Source: Roseomonas populi (lineage in GTDB: Bacteria; Pseudomonadota; Alphaproteobacteria; Acetobacterales; Acetobacteraceae). From it: DNA of 64,000 nt. The translations under genes and the position numbers were made by a program. Below are positions 17,058-25,825 of the stretch, piece after piece (position 1 is the first letter of the stretch; each line of letters starts with the position of its first letter). Under the pieces are notes generated by a model. That model was not told the origin of the DNA, ran no database searches, and worked only from the letters and a program-made list of their open reading frames with translations. The DNA is taken from assembly GCF_024594815.1 (NCBI RefSeq), contig NZ_JANJOU010000020.1, positions 1-64,000 of the forward strand. Reading direction: 5' to 3'.

Positions 17058-17762
17058 ATGGCTTCGGAGCGCATCGTGAAGTCCTACGAGGAAGAGCTGA
17101 AGCGCCTGCGCGAGCTGATCGCCCGCATGGGCGGCCTTGCGGAACGCCAGGTGGCTGACGCCGCCTACGCCCTGGTCCGGCGGGATTCCGAGCTGGCCGG
17201 CGAGGTGGTCGGCCGCGACGGCCCGATCGACGCGCTGGAGCGGGAGGTGGACGCGTTCTGCGTGCGCCTGCTGGCGCTCCGCCAACCTATGGCGAGCGAC
17301 CTGCGCTTCATCATCGCCGCGCTGAAGATCAGCCAGGACATCGAGCGCATCGGCGACTACGCCCGCAACGTGGCCAAGCGCGCCATCATCGTCTCCGGCC
17401 AGCCCTTCCTGGGTGGGGTAAACGGCTTCCAGTGGATGGCGCAGCTCGTCCAGCGCAACCTGAAGGACAGCATCGACGCCTTCGTGAAGGACGATGCCGA
17501 GCTCGCCGAGCGCGTCTGGGCCGCGGATGCTCCCGTGGACGACATCTACACCGGGATCTTCCGGGAGATGCTGACCCACATGATGGAGGATCCGCGCAAC
17601 ATCACGGCCTGCACGCACCTGCTGTTCATCGCGAAGAATTTCGAGCGCATCGGCGACCACGCGACGAACATCGCGGAGACGGTGCACTACGCCGTGCGCG
17701 GCGCCACGCTCCCCGAGGACCGGCCGAAGGCCGACGCCTCCGTCGAGGCGCCGGCGCCATGA
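17058..17762 (+). CDS. phoU: Phosphate signalling protein PhoU
   Basis: A 234-residue all-helical protein of two homologous halves, each with the metal-cluster motif E-R-I-G-D ('DIERIGDYARNVAKRA' and 'NFERIGDHATNIAE'). PhoU couples the Pst transporter to the PhoR/PhoB pathway and limits phosphate uptake. The ATG at 17058 has GAGGAG upstream. Its stop overlaps the phoB start (ATGA). Confidence 0.95.
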   Translation: MASERIVKSYEEELKRLRELIARMGGLAERQVADAAYALVRRDSELAGEVVGRDGPIDALEREVDAFCVRLLALRQPMASDLRFIIAALKISQDIERIGDYARNVAKRAIIVSGQPFLGGVNGFQWMAQLVQRNLKDSIDAFVKDDAELAERVWAADAPVDDIYTGIFREMLTHMMEDPRNITACTHLLFIAKNFERIGDHATNIAETVHYAVRGATLPEDRPKADASVEAPAP

Positions 17763-18475
17763 GGACGGCGGCGCTTCCGGACGCGCAGCGCCCGACCATT
17801 CTCGTGGTCGAGGACGAGGCGCCGCTGCTCACCCTCCTGCGGTACAACCTGGAGAAGCAGGGCTTCCGGGTGGAAGAGGCGGCGGACGGGCCTGAGGCCC
17901 TGATCCGCGTCGCCGAGTCCAAGCCGGACCTGATGCTGCTGGACTGGATGCTGCCCGCCATGTCCGGGCTGGAGGTCTGCCGCCAGCTCCGCCGCCGGCC
18001 GGAGACGCGGGACCTGCCGATCATCATGGTCACCGCCCGCACGGAGGAGACCGACGCCGTCCGCGCGCTCGACACCGGGGCGGACGACCACATCGGCAAG
18101 CCCTTCACCATGGACGCGCTGCTGGCCCGCATCCGCGCGGTGATGCGCCGCTCCGGCGCGCCCGCGGCCCGCGGCACGCTGGCCTGGCAGGACATCGTGA
18201 TGGACCAGGACGCCCACCGCGTGACGCGGGCGGGCCGCACCCTGCATCTCGGCCCCACGGAGTACCGGCTGCTGGAGTTCTTCCTGCAGCACCCCGGCCG
18301 CGTCTTCTCGCGCGAGCAGTTGCTGGATGCCGTCTGGGGCCGGGACATCCATGTGGAGCTGCGGACGGTGGACGTGCACATCCGCCGGCTGCGCAAGGCG
18401 ATCAACGGCGAATCGGACGCGGACGTGATCCGCACCGTCCGCAGCGCCGGCTACGCCCTGGACGTCGAGGGCTGA
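17759..18475 (+). CDS. phoB: Phosphate regulon response regulator PhoB
   Basis: OmpR-family regulator of 238 residues. The receiver has 'VVEDEAPLLTLLRYNLEKQGF', acceptor Asp in 'LMLLDWMLP' and 'IGKPFT', and is joined to a winged-helix domain containing 'LHLGPTEYRLLEFFLQHPGRVFSREQLLDAVWG' elements and the terminal 'VDVHIRRLRKAI...RTVRSAGYAL'. It binds the Pho box upstream of pstS. No phoR kinase gene is adjacent. Its stop codon lies in the first unit of a 16-bp tandem repeat. Confidence 0.94.
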   Translation: MRTAALPDAQRPTILVVEDEAPLLTLLRYNLEKQGFRVEEAADGPEALIRVAESKPDLMLLDWMLPAMSGLEVCRQLRRRPETRDLPIIMVTARTEETDAVRALDTGADDHIGKPFTMDALLARIRAVMRRSGAPAARGTLAWQDIVMDQDAHRVTRAGRTLHLGPTEYRLLEFFLQHPGRVFSREQLLDAVWGRDIHVELRTVDVHIRRLRKAINGESDADVIRTVRSAGYALDVEG

Positions 18476-18525
18476 TCCAGGAGAGGGCTGACCCAGGAGA
18501 GGGCTGACCCAGGAGAGGGCTGACC
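18469..18525 (+). repeat. 16-bp tandem repeat at the phoB 3' end
   Basis: Units at 18469-18484, 18485-18500 and 18501-18516 plus a partial at 18517-18525. The unit reads GGGCTGACCCAGGAGA; the first copy has T for the first C after GA. The phoB TGA is inside unit 1, so expansion would not alter the protein. Confidence 0.9.
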
Positions 18526-18608
18526 GGGCGGGCCGGGGTTCCGGCCCGTGTTCCCAAGCGCCGCTGCCCGCCCTATCCTCGGCAGCGGAGCGAAGGGGAT
18601 AGCAGGGC

Positions 18609-19019
18609 TTGGACGCTGCGGCGTTGCGCCACGAGATGCCGCCGGAGGTGGAGGCCCTTCCCGGGCTCCTCGACCGGCTCGAAGAGTTCTCCGAGGCCGC
18701 GGGCCTCTCCCCGGGCGCCGCGCAGCGCCTCTCCGTCGTGGCCGAGGAGTTGGCGGCGAACGTCGCCATGCACGGGAAAGGTGCGAGCCGCCTCCTCGTG
18801 GAGGCGAGGCGGGAGGGCGATTCGGTCCACCTCCTGATCGAGGATGACGGGCCCGCCTTCGATCCCCTCTCCGCCGCCGCGCCGGACATCGATGCGGGGG
18901 TGGAAGAGCGCGACATTGGCGGGCTTGGCATCCACTTCGTCCGCCGCATGACGCGCGAGGCCGCTTATGAGCGCCGCGACGGCACGAATCGCCTGACGGC
19001 GCTGCTGGACGCGGGCTGA
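18609..19019 (+). CDS. RsbW-like anti-sigma serine kinase (HATPase_c_2)
   Basis: A 136-residue GHKL ATPase with the N box 'VVAEELAANVAMHG', G1 box 'EDDGPAFDP' and G2-like 'GGLGIHFVRRM'. Such proteins bind a sigma factor and phosphorylate a STAS partner in partner-switching circuits. The STAS gene lies 82 bases downstream, and a PP2C phosphatase is encoded at 26438. The start is TTG 18609 behind AGGGGA; ATG 18636 is an alternative. The sigma factor it might bind is not adjacent. Confidence 0.87.
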   Translation: MDAAALRHEMPPEVEALPGLLDRLEEFSEAAGLSPGAAQRLSVVAEELAANVAMHGKGASRLLVEARREGDSVHLLIEDDGPAFDPLSAAAPDIDAGVEERDIGGLGIHFVRRMTREAAYERRDGTNRLTALLDAG

Positions 19020-19101
19020 ACGGGGCGGCAAAGATCAGCCGCAGCCGGCCCCGCCACTTGGCCAACACGCCCTTATCTGGCCGGCGCTGACTGGAGACGC
19101 C

Positions 19102-19428
19102 ATGCAGATCGCCGAGCACCGGGAAGGCGCGACCACCATCGCCGCGCTGGAGGGCCGCCTGGACACCGCCACCGCCCCGGCCACCGAGGAGAAGCTGCTC
19201 TCCCTCCTGGACGGGGGCGGGCTGGTCGCGGACATGTCGGAAGTCCGCTACGTGTCCTCCGCCGGCCTGCGCGTGCTGCTGAAGGCGGCGAAGCAGGCGC
19301 GGGTGAAGGGTGTTTCCTTCTCCGTCTGCGGGCTGCAGCCGGCCGTGCGGGAGGTCTTCGAGATCTCCGGCTTCGACAAGATCATCCCCATGCACGCCAC
19401 CCGCGCCGAGGCGGTGGCCGGCGCCTGA
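19102..19428 (+). CDS. STAS-domain anti-anti-sigma factor (RsbV-like)
   Basis: A 108-residue STAS protein. The phosphorylation site motif reads 'DMSEVRYVSSAGLRVLL', with the Ser before AGLR the expected target of the RsbW-like kinase. Dephosphorylated STAS would bind the kinase and release its client. GGAGACGCC precedes the ATG. It stands between the kinase gene and the chemosensory genes and is the likely substrate of the receiver-PP2C protein encoded at the far end of the cluster. Confidence 0.9.
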   Translation: MQIAEHREGATTIAALEGRLDTATAPATEEKLLSLLDGGGLVADMSEVRYVSSAGLRVLLKAAKQARVKGVSFSVCGLQPAVREVFEISGFDKIIPMHATRAEAVAGA

Positions 19429-19448
19429 CCACCGGGCGCGGCAAGGCC

Positions 19449-20219
19449 ATGCCCGCCTTGCGCCAGGCCGCGCCCGCGCCGCCCGGCGACGCCATGCCCG
19501 GAACCGCCGGGGAGGGGTTGGCGGCCCTGGCCGGGCTCGCCCCCTCTGCCGTGTTGGAGCGGCGGCTGGACCGGGCTGCTCCCCTGCTGCCCTCGCTAGA
19601 GCCACGCCCGCACATCGACTCGCCCGGCTGGGCCGCTTTGCTGGACGCGGTGACGGTGGGGGAAACCCGGTTCTTCCGCGCCGCGCCCCAACTCCTCGCC
19701 CTGCGAGACCTGATGCCGAGGCTGCCCGGCCGGCCGCTCCGCCTGCTCTCGGCTGGCTGCGCCACGGGGGAGGAGGCCTGGAGTCTTGCCCTGCTGGCAG
19801 AGGAGGCGGGGATCGAGGCGGAGGTGCTGGGCCTCGACCTGAATCGCCTTTTCCTGACGGAAGCCGCGGCCGGTCGCTACCCGGCCGGCCCGCCGGACGC
19901 TCTGCGGGAGGTGCCGCTGCCGTTCCGCGCCCGCTTCCGTCAGGCCGAAGGCTGGGTGCGACCCCTGGCCGCCCGCCCGCCCGCCTTCCGCCGCGCGAAC
20001 CTGATCGACCTGCCGCCCGGCATCGGCGGCTTCGGCGCCGTGCTCTGCCGCAACGTGCTGATCTATCTGGTCCCGGCCGCGCGGCACGCAGTTCTTCGCG
20101 GTCTCGTCGATCGGCTACTCCCGGGCGGCGCCCTCCTGCTCGGCCCGACGGAGTTCCCCGCCCCCGGCCTGCCCCTGCTGCCGGAGCCGGGCGTGCACGG
20201 CGTCTGGCGCCGCGCGTGA
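19449..20219 (+). CDS. cheR: Chemoreceptor methyltransferase CheR
   Basis: S-adenosylmethionine-dependent enzyme that methylates receptor glutamates. The C-terminal domain shows 'VTVGETRFFRAAPQL', the SAM motif 'RLLSAGCATGEEAWSLALL', 'ANLIDLPPG' and 'VLCRNVLIYL', all CheR hallmarks. The N-terminal helical domain is short. Its stop overlaps the start of the CheW-like gene (GTGA). Confidence 0.92.
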   Translation: MPALRQAAPAPPGDAMPGTAGEGLAALAGLAPSAVLERRLDRAAPLLPSLEPRPHIDSPGWAALLDAVTVGETRFFRAAPQLLALRDLMPRLPGRPLRLLSAGCATGEEAWSLALLAEEAGIEAEVLGLDLNRLFLTEAAAGRYPAGPPDALREVPLPFRARFRQAEGWVRPLAARPPAFRRANLIDLPPGIGGFGAVLCRNVLIYLVPAARHAVLRGLVDRLLPGGALLLGPTEFPAPGLPLLPEPGVHGVWRRA

Positions 20220-21331
20220 ATCCCGCCGTGATCCGCGCGGGCGCCATCGCCCATCGCCTGCCCGAAGGCGCCTCGGCCGTCTCCGCGCCCGTGCTGCGGC
20301 CCGTGCCGGGCGGGCAGGGGAGCCTCTTCGTCGGGGTGCTCGGCGGCGGCGCTCTGCCAGTCTGGATGCTGCCGGGCGCGGCTCGCCCAGCCCGGGCCTG
20401 GGCGCTGGTGCCCGGGCCGGAAGGCGCGGTGCTGGTGGGGGGCGACGCGCTGACCGACATGCCGGGGGAGGGCGCGGAGCCGCTTTGCTTGCCCCGCCTG
20501 CCGCCCGCGCCTCCGCCCCTGGCCCGCCTGCCCATGCCGGAGGAGCCGGTGCCGCCACCCGCGCCCGCCCGGGGTGGCTTCCGCCTGGCCCATTCCGGGG
20601 GGGCGCTGGACCTGCCCTTCGCGGCGCTGGAGCACCTCCTGCCCATGCCGGCGCTCAATCCCCTGCCGGAGGCACCGCCCGGCGCGCGCGGCATGGCCTG
20701 GACCGAGCTTGGCCCGGTCCTTGTCCTGGACGGCGCGGCGGATTCGCCGCTGCTGGCCCTGCTGCTGGTGGAGGGCCGCCGCCTCGGCCTCCCCTGCCGC
20801 GGCGCCGAGCCTGTGGGCGGGGCGCCAACCTTGCCGCCGCACCTTTCCGATCCCCGCCTGCTCGCGGCCGCCCCCCTGGCCATACCGCCTGCCGCGGCGC
20901 CGCCGGCCCCCACGCGCCTGCTTCTCATGGCCCGCGCGGGGGAGATCGGCTTCGCCCTGCCGCTGGACGAGGTGGCGGCGGTGCTGCCGCCACAGGTGCC
21001 GCGCAACGCCGTTCCGGGAACGGGCGCGGTCGCGGGAATCGCGGCGCACCGCGAGGACGTGCTGCCCGTGCTGGACGCCGGCACGCGATTCGGCAGCGGC
21101 CCGGTATTGGCCGGAGGCGCGGTGCCGATGCTCCGGCTGCAGGGCGCGCTGCCCGCGGCGCTCGCCGTCTCCGCCGTGCTCGGCCTGCGCGCGGTGCCGG
21201 AGGCGGATCTCGCCCCCGTATCCGGCAGTGGGCAAGGGTTGGTGGCGGCCATGGCGCGGCTGGACGGGGCGGTGCTGCCGGTCTGCCGGTCCCGGGCGCT
21301 GCTCGCCCCGCTGGCGGGGGTGGCGCCTTGA
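20216..21331 (+). CDS. CheW-like protein, apparently with two CheW folds
   Basis: A 371-residue Pro/Ala/Leu-rich protein starting at GTG 20216 inside the cheR stop. The C-terminal third ('LLLMARAGEIGFALPLDEVAAVLPP' ... 'IAAHREDVLPVLDAGTRFG') is a recognisable CheW domain. A middle stretch ('FRLAHSGGALDLPFAALEHLLPMPALNPLP') looks like a second, more diverged copy. CheW couples receptors to CheA. It is far longer than ordinary CheW (about 160), so it may act as a scaffold. Next gene overlaps by TTGA. Confidence 0.8.
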   Translation: MNPAVIRAGAIAHRLPEGASAVSAPVLRPVPGGQGSLFVGVLGGGALPVWMLPGAARPARAWALVPGPEGAVLVGGDALTDMPGEGAEPLCLPRLPPAPPPLARLPMPEEPVPPPAPARGGFRLAHSGGALDLPFAALEHLLPMPALNPLPEAPPGARGMAWTELGPVLVLDGAADSPLLALLLVEGRRLGLPCRGAEPVGGAPTLPPHLSDPRLLAAAPLAIPPAAAPPAPTRLLLMARAGEIGFALPLDEVAAVLPPQVPRNAVPGTGAVAGIAAHREDVLPVLDAGTRFGSGPVLAGGAVPMLRLQGALPAALAVSAVLGLRAVPEADLAPVSGSGQGLVAAMARLDGAVLPVCRSRALLAPLAGVAP

Positions 21332-22443
21332 TCCGGGCCCTCGTGGTGGACGATTCCGGCTTCATGCGCATGGCCTTGCGCCGGATCATCGAGGCCGATG
21401 GCGACCTGCGCGTGGTGGGCGAGGCGAGCGACGGGGAGCGTGCGGTGGAGATGGCCGCGCGCCTGCACCCGGACATCGTGACCATGGACCTGGAGATGCC
21501 CGGGCTGGACGGGATCGCGGCCACGCGCCGCCTGGCCCGCCTGCCGGATCCGCCCGCCGTGGTGATGGTGAGCCACCACACGCGCGACGGATCAGAGGGC
21601 GCGGTGGCCGCGCTGGCCGCGGGTGCCGCGGACGTGCTCTGGAAGGGATCCGCCATCGGCGCCCTGGACCTGGCCGGGATCGATCGGGCGCTGCGCGGCC
21701 GCTTGCGCTACTGGGCCGGGCAGCGGCGCCGCCCGCCGCGCCACGCGGCCGAACCGGGGCCCGGGACGCAGCCTGAGCGACCTGCCCCGCCGCCCCGCCC
21801 GCGTCCCGAGCCTCCGCTCACGCCGGGCTGCGACGTGGTGGTCCTCGCCGCTTCCACCGGTGGGCCGGACGCGCTGGCGGCGCTGCTGGAGGCCGCCGGC
21901 CCGCTGCCCGTGCCACTGGTGGTGGCGCAGCACATGCCCGCGGACCTCAGCCCGGACTTCGTCCGCCACCTCGCCCGGCGCGGCGGTATGCCCGCGGTGC
22001 TGGCCACCCATGGCGCCCCGCCCCGCCCGGGCGAGGCGACGGTGATCCCCGGTGGCACGGACGGCCACCTGGCGCGCGGCGGGATGGATGCGCCGGCCGG
22101 TGGGCTGGTACTGCGGCTCGGGCCGGGGCCCGGCATGGTGCATCCCTCTGCCGACATGCTCTTCCGCTCCGCCGCCGTGGTGGCGCAGCGTGCGATCGGC
22201 GCCGTGCTCACCGGCATGGGGCGCGACGGGGCGGAGGGAGCGGCCGCGATGCGGGAGAGGGGCATGGCCGTGCTGGCGCAGTCGCCGGAAAGCTGCGTGG
22301 TGGCGGGGATGCCCGGCGCGGTGATCGAGGCCGGGCTGGCCTCCGGGGTAGGCGATCCCGCTGCCCTCGGCGTCCGCCTGCGGGCCCTGGCCGTGCCGCT
22401 GACGCCCGCCGCCGTCCGGGGGCGTGGATGGGGATCGACATGA
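21328..22443 (+). CDS. cheB: Chemotaxis methylesterase/glutamine deamidase CheB
   Basis: A 371-residue receiver-effector enzyme. The receiver shows 'VVDDSGFMRMAL' and acceptor Asp in 'TMDLEMPGLDG'. The methylesterase domain carries catalytic Ser in 'AASTGGPDAL', His in 'VVAQHMPADLSPDF' and Asp in 'LTGMGRDGAEG'. It reverses CheR methylation on the receptor. The TTG start lies within the upstream stop (TTGA). The receiver has 'VLWKGS' in place of the usual K-P, a minor departure. Confidence 0.92.
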   Translation: MIRALVVDDSGFMRMALRRIIEADGDLRVVGEASDGERAVEMAARLHPDIVTMDLEMPGLDGIAATRRLARLPDPPAVVMVSHHTRDGSEGAVAALAAGAADVLWKGSAIGALDLAGIDRALRGRLRYWAGQRRRPPRHAAEPGPGTQPERPAPPPRPRPEPPLTPGCDVVVLAASTGGPDALAALLEAAGPLPVPLVVAQHMPADLSPDFVRHLARRGGMPAVLATHGAPPRPGEATVIPGGTDGHLARGGMDAPAGGLVLRLGPGPGMVHPSADMLFRSAAVVAQRAIGAVLTGMGRDGAEGAAAMRERGMAVLAQSPESCVVAGMPGAVIEAGLASGVGDPAALGVRLRALAVPLTPAAVRGRGWGST

Positions 22444-23156
22444 ATCTCGATCCCGAGATCCTCGCTTTCTTCCTGCCGGAATGGGAGGAGGCCGCCGCCC
22501 GACTGGCCGCGGCCCCCGACGAAACGGCGCAGCGCCGGGCCCTGGACACGCTAGGCGCCCTGGCGAGCGGGGCGGAGATCGGCTCTCTCAAGGCCGCGCT
22601 CCGCGCGCTGGAGCCGCTGCCAGAGCCCTTCGATGCCCTTGCGACCGCTGCCGCCCTGGCCTCCCATGCCCGCGCCGTGGTGGAGGCCGGGGAGGACCGG
22701 CCCTTCAGCGCCAACCCGGCCGCCGCACCGGACCAGCCGCCCGTCCGCACCCTGGTGGTGGACGACAGCGCCATGATGCGCCGCCTGGTGCGGGAGAGCC
22801 TTTCCGCCGACCCCGCCTTTCTCGTCGTCGCGGAGGCCTCGGACGGGCGGGAGGCCCTGGCCCGGATCGCGGAGGACGCGCCGGACCTCATCATGCTGGA
22901 CATCGAGATGCCCGTGCTGGACGGCCTGGGCGTGCTGCGGGACTGGGCGCTACGCGGCACGGGGGCGGTGGTGGTCGTCTCCTCAGCGGCCGTACCGGGC
23001 GGGGAAGTGGCGGCGGAGGCGCGACGCCTAGGCGCCTGCACCGTGGTGGGCAAGCCCTCCGGCGCCTTCTCCCCAGACCTCGGCGAGCGCCAGGGCGAGG
23101 CGATCCGCCGCGCCGCGCGCAAGGCGGCGGGCCTGCCAGCCGAGGGCGCGCCATGA
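22440..23156 (+). CDS. Receiver protein with degenerate Hpt-like N-terminal domain
   Basis: A 238-residue protein. Residues about 1-90 are helical and resemble a histidine phosphotransfer domain, but where Hpt domains read H-[ST]-L-K-G this one reads 'LDTLGALASGA', so the phospho-His is missing. Residues about 105-215 are a CheB-type receiver ('LVVDDSAMMRRLV', Asp in 'MLDIEMPVLDGL', Lys in 'VGKPSG') with no methylesterase domain. ATG 22440 overlaps the cheB stop (ATGA); ATG 22428 is the alternative. A phosphate sink or CheY-like output is a reasonable guess. Confidence 0.8.
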   Translation: MNLDPEILAFFLPEWEEAAARLAAAPDETAQRRALDTLGALASGAEIGSLKAALRALEPLPEPFDALATAAALASHARAVVEAGEDRPFSANPAAAPDQPPVRTLVVDDSAMMRRLVRESLSADPAFLVVAEASDGREALARIAEDAPDLIMLDIEMPVLDGLGVLRDWALRGTGAVVVVSSAAVPGGEVAAEARRLGACTVVGKPSGAFSPDLGERQGEAIRRAARKAAGLPAEGAP

Positions 23157-23178
23157 TCCCCGCGATGGACCTATCGTC

Positions 23179-25731
23179 GTGATTGACGACGACACCCTTT
23201 GGGAGGGCTTCGCGGCTGAGAGCGAGGAGCATCTCGACACGATCGAGCGCCTCCTCTCCGCCCCGGTGGACAAGGAGGGCGTGAACACCCTGTTCCGAGC
23301 CTTCCACAGCCTGAAGGGCATGTCCTCCGTCCTCGGCGCCGCCGGGATGCGGGATGTTGCGCACGGCAGCGAGGACCTGCTGGGACTCGCCCGCGCCGGC
23401 AAGCTCGCCGTTACGGGCGGCGTGGCGGACGGGCTGACGGCAGCGGTGGATGCGCTGCGCGGCCTGCGCGCCCGGGTTCTGGAGAGCCGCCGCGACGCGC
23501 CCGCCGACCCCGCCCTGCTGCGCCGGATCGCCGTCCTGGCGGACGGCGAGGGTGCGCCTACCCCCGCGCCGCCGGCCCTGGAAGCCGTCGCGCCCGCCGG
23601 CACCGATCCTCTGCTCGGCGCCTTTGCCTCCCGCTGCGCCGCCGCCGCACCGCTTCTCGCCGGGCTCTCCTCCGGGCGGGATCCGGCGGCCCTGGCCGAA
23701 ACCGCGGCCCTTGCCGCCGCCGCCCGGATGCTGCGCCTGCCCGGCCTGGCCGAGGCGATGGAGGCTCTGGCCTCCGCCGCCCCGAACGGGTCCTCCGGTG
23801 CGCTGCCGGCCCTGGGCCGCCTGCGCCGTCGCCTGGTACTCCTCGCCGCACGGGCGGGGGAGACGGCGGGCGCGGAGACCATCCCCCGCGCCGCGCGGGG
23901 CGAGGTGGACACCGCCGCCCTGGCCTCTGCCGCCGATGCCCTGGCCGACCCGCCCGGGGGCCATCACGCCCTGGCCGCCGCCGCGCGGGACGCCGCCGCC
24001 GCCGCCTGCGCCCTGGGCCAGGACGCGCTGGAGCGCGCTCTGCTGGCCCTGGAGGATCTGGCGGACCGTGCGGCGGATCCAGACGCCGCCGCCCTTCTCG
24101 CCGCGCGCGGCCCGGCTCTGGCGGAGGCTATCCGCCATGCCGGGAGCGGCAGCACCGCGCCGGTCGCGGGCGGGGAGGGGGATTCCCGCATCCCCGCCGG
24201 CTTTTTGCCCTTGCTGAGCGAGACGGCGCGGCAGCGCGCCGTCGCTGCCCTGGACTCCGGGGCCCGGCTCTACGTCGCACGGCTCGCCATGGGGCAGGGA
24301 GAGGCGCTGGAAGCGGCGATATCTGACGCGCTGCGGCCGGAGGCGGAAATCCTGGGCAGCCGGACGCTGCCCGGGGCCAGCCCACCCCTGCTGGAGTTGC
24401 TCCTGGCCAGCGCGGCCGAGCTCGACGTCCTCTCCCGCGCCGCCACCGCCGCCGATCCTTCCCGCCGCGTCCTCCTCTCGCTCTCCGCGGCAGAGGAGGA
24501 GGGCTCGCACGCTCCCGCCACTGCTGGCGGGGCCACTATGCGGGTGCGGCGGGAGACGATCGACGGGCTGATCTCGCTGGAGGCGGAAGTGCGCGCCGCC
24601 TCCCTCGCCTTGGCGGAGGCGCTGCGGGAGAGCGCGCCGCGCAACGCCATCGCCCGCCTCACCGTCCTTGCCGGGCGATTGGAAGGGGCCACGGGGCGGG
24701 AGCTGACGGGGCTGGCGGACCGGCTCCGCCGCTTCGAGGACGCGCTGGAAGAGGCGGAGAGCCGCCTCTCCTTCTCCCTGCGCCGGCTGGACGAGGCGGT
24801 GATGGAGCTGCGCGTGGTGCCCATCGGCACCCTTTTCGCCCGCCTGCCCCGCGTGGCCCGCGCCGTGGCGGAGCCGGAGGGGAAGGGGGTGGAGGTGGTG
24901 CTGGAGGGGCAGGACGTTGCCATCGACCGGACCCTGGTGGAGGGCCTGGCCGATCCGCTGCTGCACCTCCTCCGCAACGCCGTGGACCACGGGATCGAGG
25001 CGCCGGCGGAGCGCCGCGCGGCCGGCAAGCCGCCCCGGGCCGTGATCCGGGTCTCCGCCGCCCGCCGCGCCGGGGGCATCCGTGTCCGCGTTTCCGACGA
25101 CGGGCGCGGCATCCATCATGGCCGGGTGCTGGCACGGGCCGTGGACCGCGGGCTGGTGACGCCGGAGGAGGCGGGCGGCCTCTCCCCCGCCGCCATCGAG
25201 GCGCTGCTCTTCCGCCCGGGCTTCTCCACCGCCGAGACGATCACCGAGACCTCCGGCCGCGGCGTGGGGCTGGACGTGGTGCAGGAGGCCGCGCGCCGCG
25301 CCGGCGGCACGCTGGAGGTGGCCAGCACCCCCGGGCGCGGAACCAGCTTCACGCTGCGCCTGCCCTTCACCGCCGCCACCCAGTCCGTGCTGTTGGTGGA
25401 GGTTGGTGGGCACCCCTACGCCATTCCCGCCGCGAGGGTGGAGGCGGTGCTGGAAGGGGAAGGGGATGGCCGCCCCGTGCTGCCGTTAGCCCCGCTGCTG
25501 GGCCTGCCGCCCGCGCCGCTCGGTGCCGTGGTGGTCGCACGGGCCGCCGCCGGCCTGGTTGCGATCGGAGTGGATAGCGTGCAGCGCCGCGCCGATATAC
25601 TTCTGCGCCCGCTGCACCCGGCCTTGGCGCGCCTGCCCGGGGTGGGTGGCGTGGGCGTACTGGGCAACGGGGCACCGGTGCTGCTGCTGGAGCCGGACGG
25701 GATCAGCGAGAATGTTGCCGGTCCCACCTAA
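23179..25731 (+). CDS. cheA: Chemotaxis histidine kinase CheA
   Basis: An 850-residue kinase. The P1 Hpt domain has the phospho-His at about residue 43 ('FRAFHSLKGMSSVLG'). An Ala-rich helical linker of several hundred residues follows, then the dimerisation and ATPase domains ('LLHLLRNAVDHGIE', 'VSDDGRGI', 'GRGVGLDVVQEAARRAGG') and a C-terminal CheW-like P5 domain. The GTG start is 22 bases after the upstream gene. It probably phosphorylates CheB, the pseudo-Hpt receiver and the receiver-PP2C protein. The long linker is unusual. Seven T residues follow just after the stop. Confidence 0.92.
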   Translation: MIDDDTLWEGFAAESEEHLDTIERLLSAPVDKEGVNTLFRAFHSLKGMSSVLGAAGMRDVAHGSEDLLGLARAGKLAVTGGVADGLTAAVDALRGLRARVLESRRDAPADPALLRRIAVLADGEGAPTPAPPALEAVAPAGTDPLLGAFASRCAAAAPLLAGLSSGRDPAALAETAALAAAARMLRLPGLAEAMEALASAAPNGSSGALPALGRLRRRLVLLAARAGETAGAETIPRAARGEVDTAALASAADALADPPGGHHALAAAARDAAAAACALGQDALERALLALEDLADRAADPDAAALLAARGPALAEAIRHAGSGSTAPVAGGEGDSRIPAGFLPLLSETARQRAVAALDSGARLYVARLAMGQGEALEAAISDALRPEAEILGSRTLPGASPPLLELLLASAAELDVLSRAATAADPSRRVLLSLSAAEEEGSHAPATAGGATMRVRRETIDGLISLEAEVRAASLALAEALRESAPRNAIARLTVLAGRLEGATGRELTGLADRLRRFEDALEEAESRLSFSLRRLDEAVMELRVVPIGTLFARLPRVARAVAEPEGKGVEVVLEGQDVAIDRTLVEGLADPLLHLLRNAVDHGIEAPAERRAAGKPPRAVIRVSAARRAGGIRVRVSDDGRGIHHGRVLARAVDRGLVTPEEAGGLSPAAIEALLFRPGFSTAETITETSGRGVGLDVVQEAARRAGGTLEVASTPGRGTSFTLRLPFTAATQSVLLVEVGGHPYAIPAARVEAVLEGEGDGRPVLPLAPLLGLPPAPLGAVVVARAAAGLVAIGVDSVQRRADILLRPLHPALARLPGVGGVGVLGNGAPVLLLEPDGISENVAGPT

Positions 25732-25825
25732 ACTTTTTTTCATGTGACCTATCACCAAAATTGGGGATGAGACGGATCGCAATATCGTGAAGATTGGCCC
25801 GAAGAGGTCAGCGAGGGATAAAGGG

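Noticed and set aside
18451-21579. A 1042-codon open frame on the minus strand across phoB-cheB
   Set aside because: It lies antisense to five well-supported genes. Its Arg/Gly/Pro/Ala-rich low-complexity translation is typical of a shadow frame in GC-rich DNA.
22440-23156. Second CheB
   Set aside because: The receiver is CheB-like, but no methylesterase Ser/His/Asp domain follows, so it is not a methylesterase.
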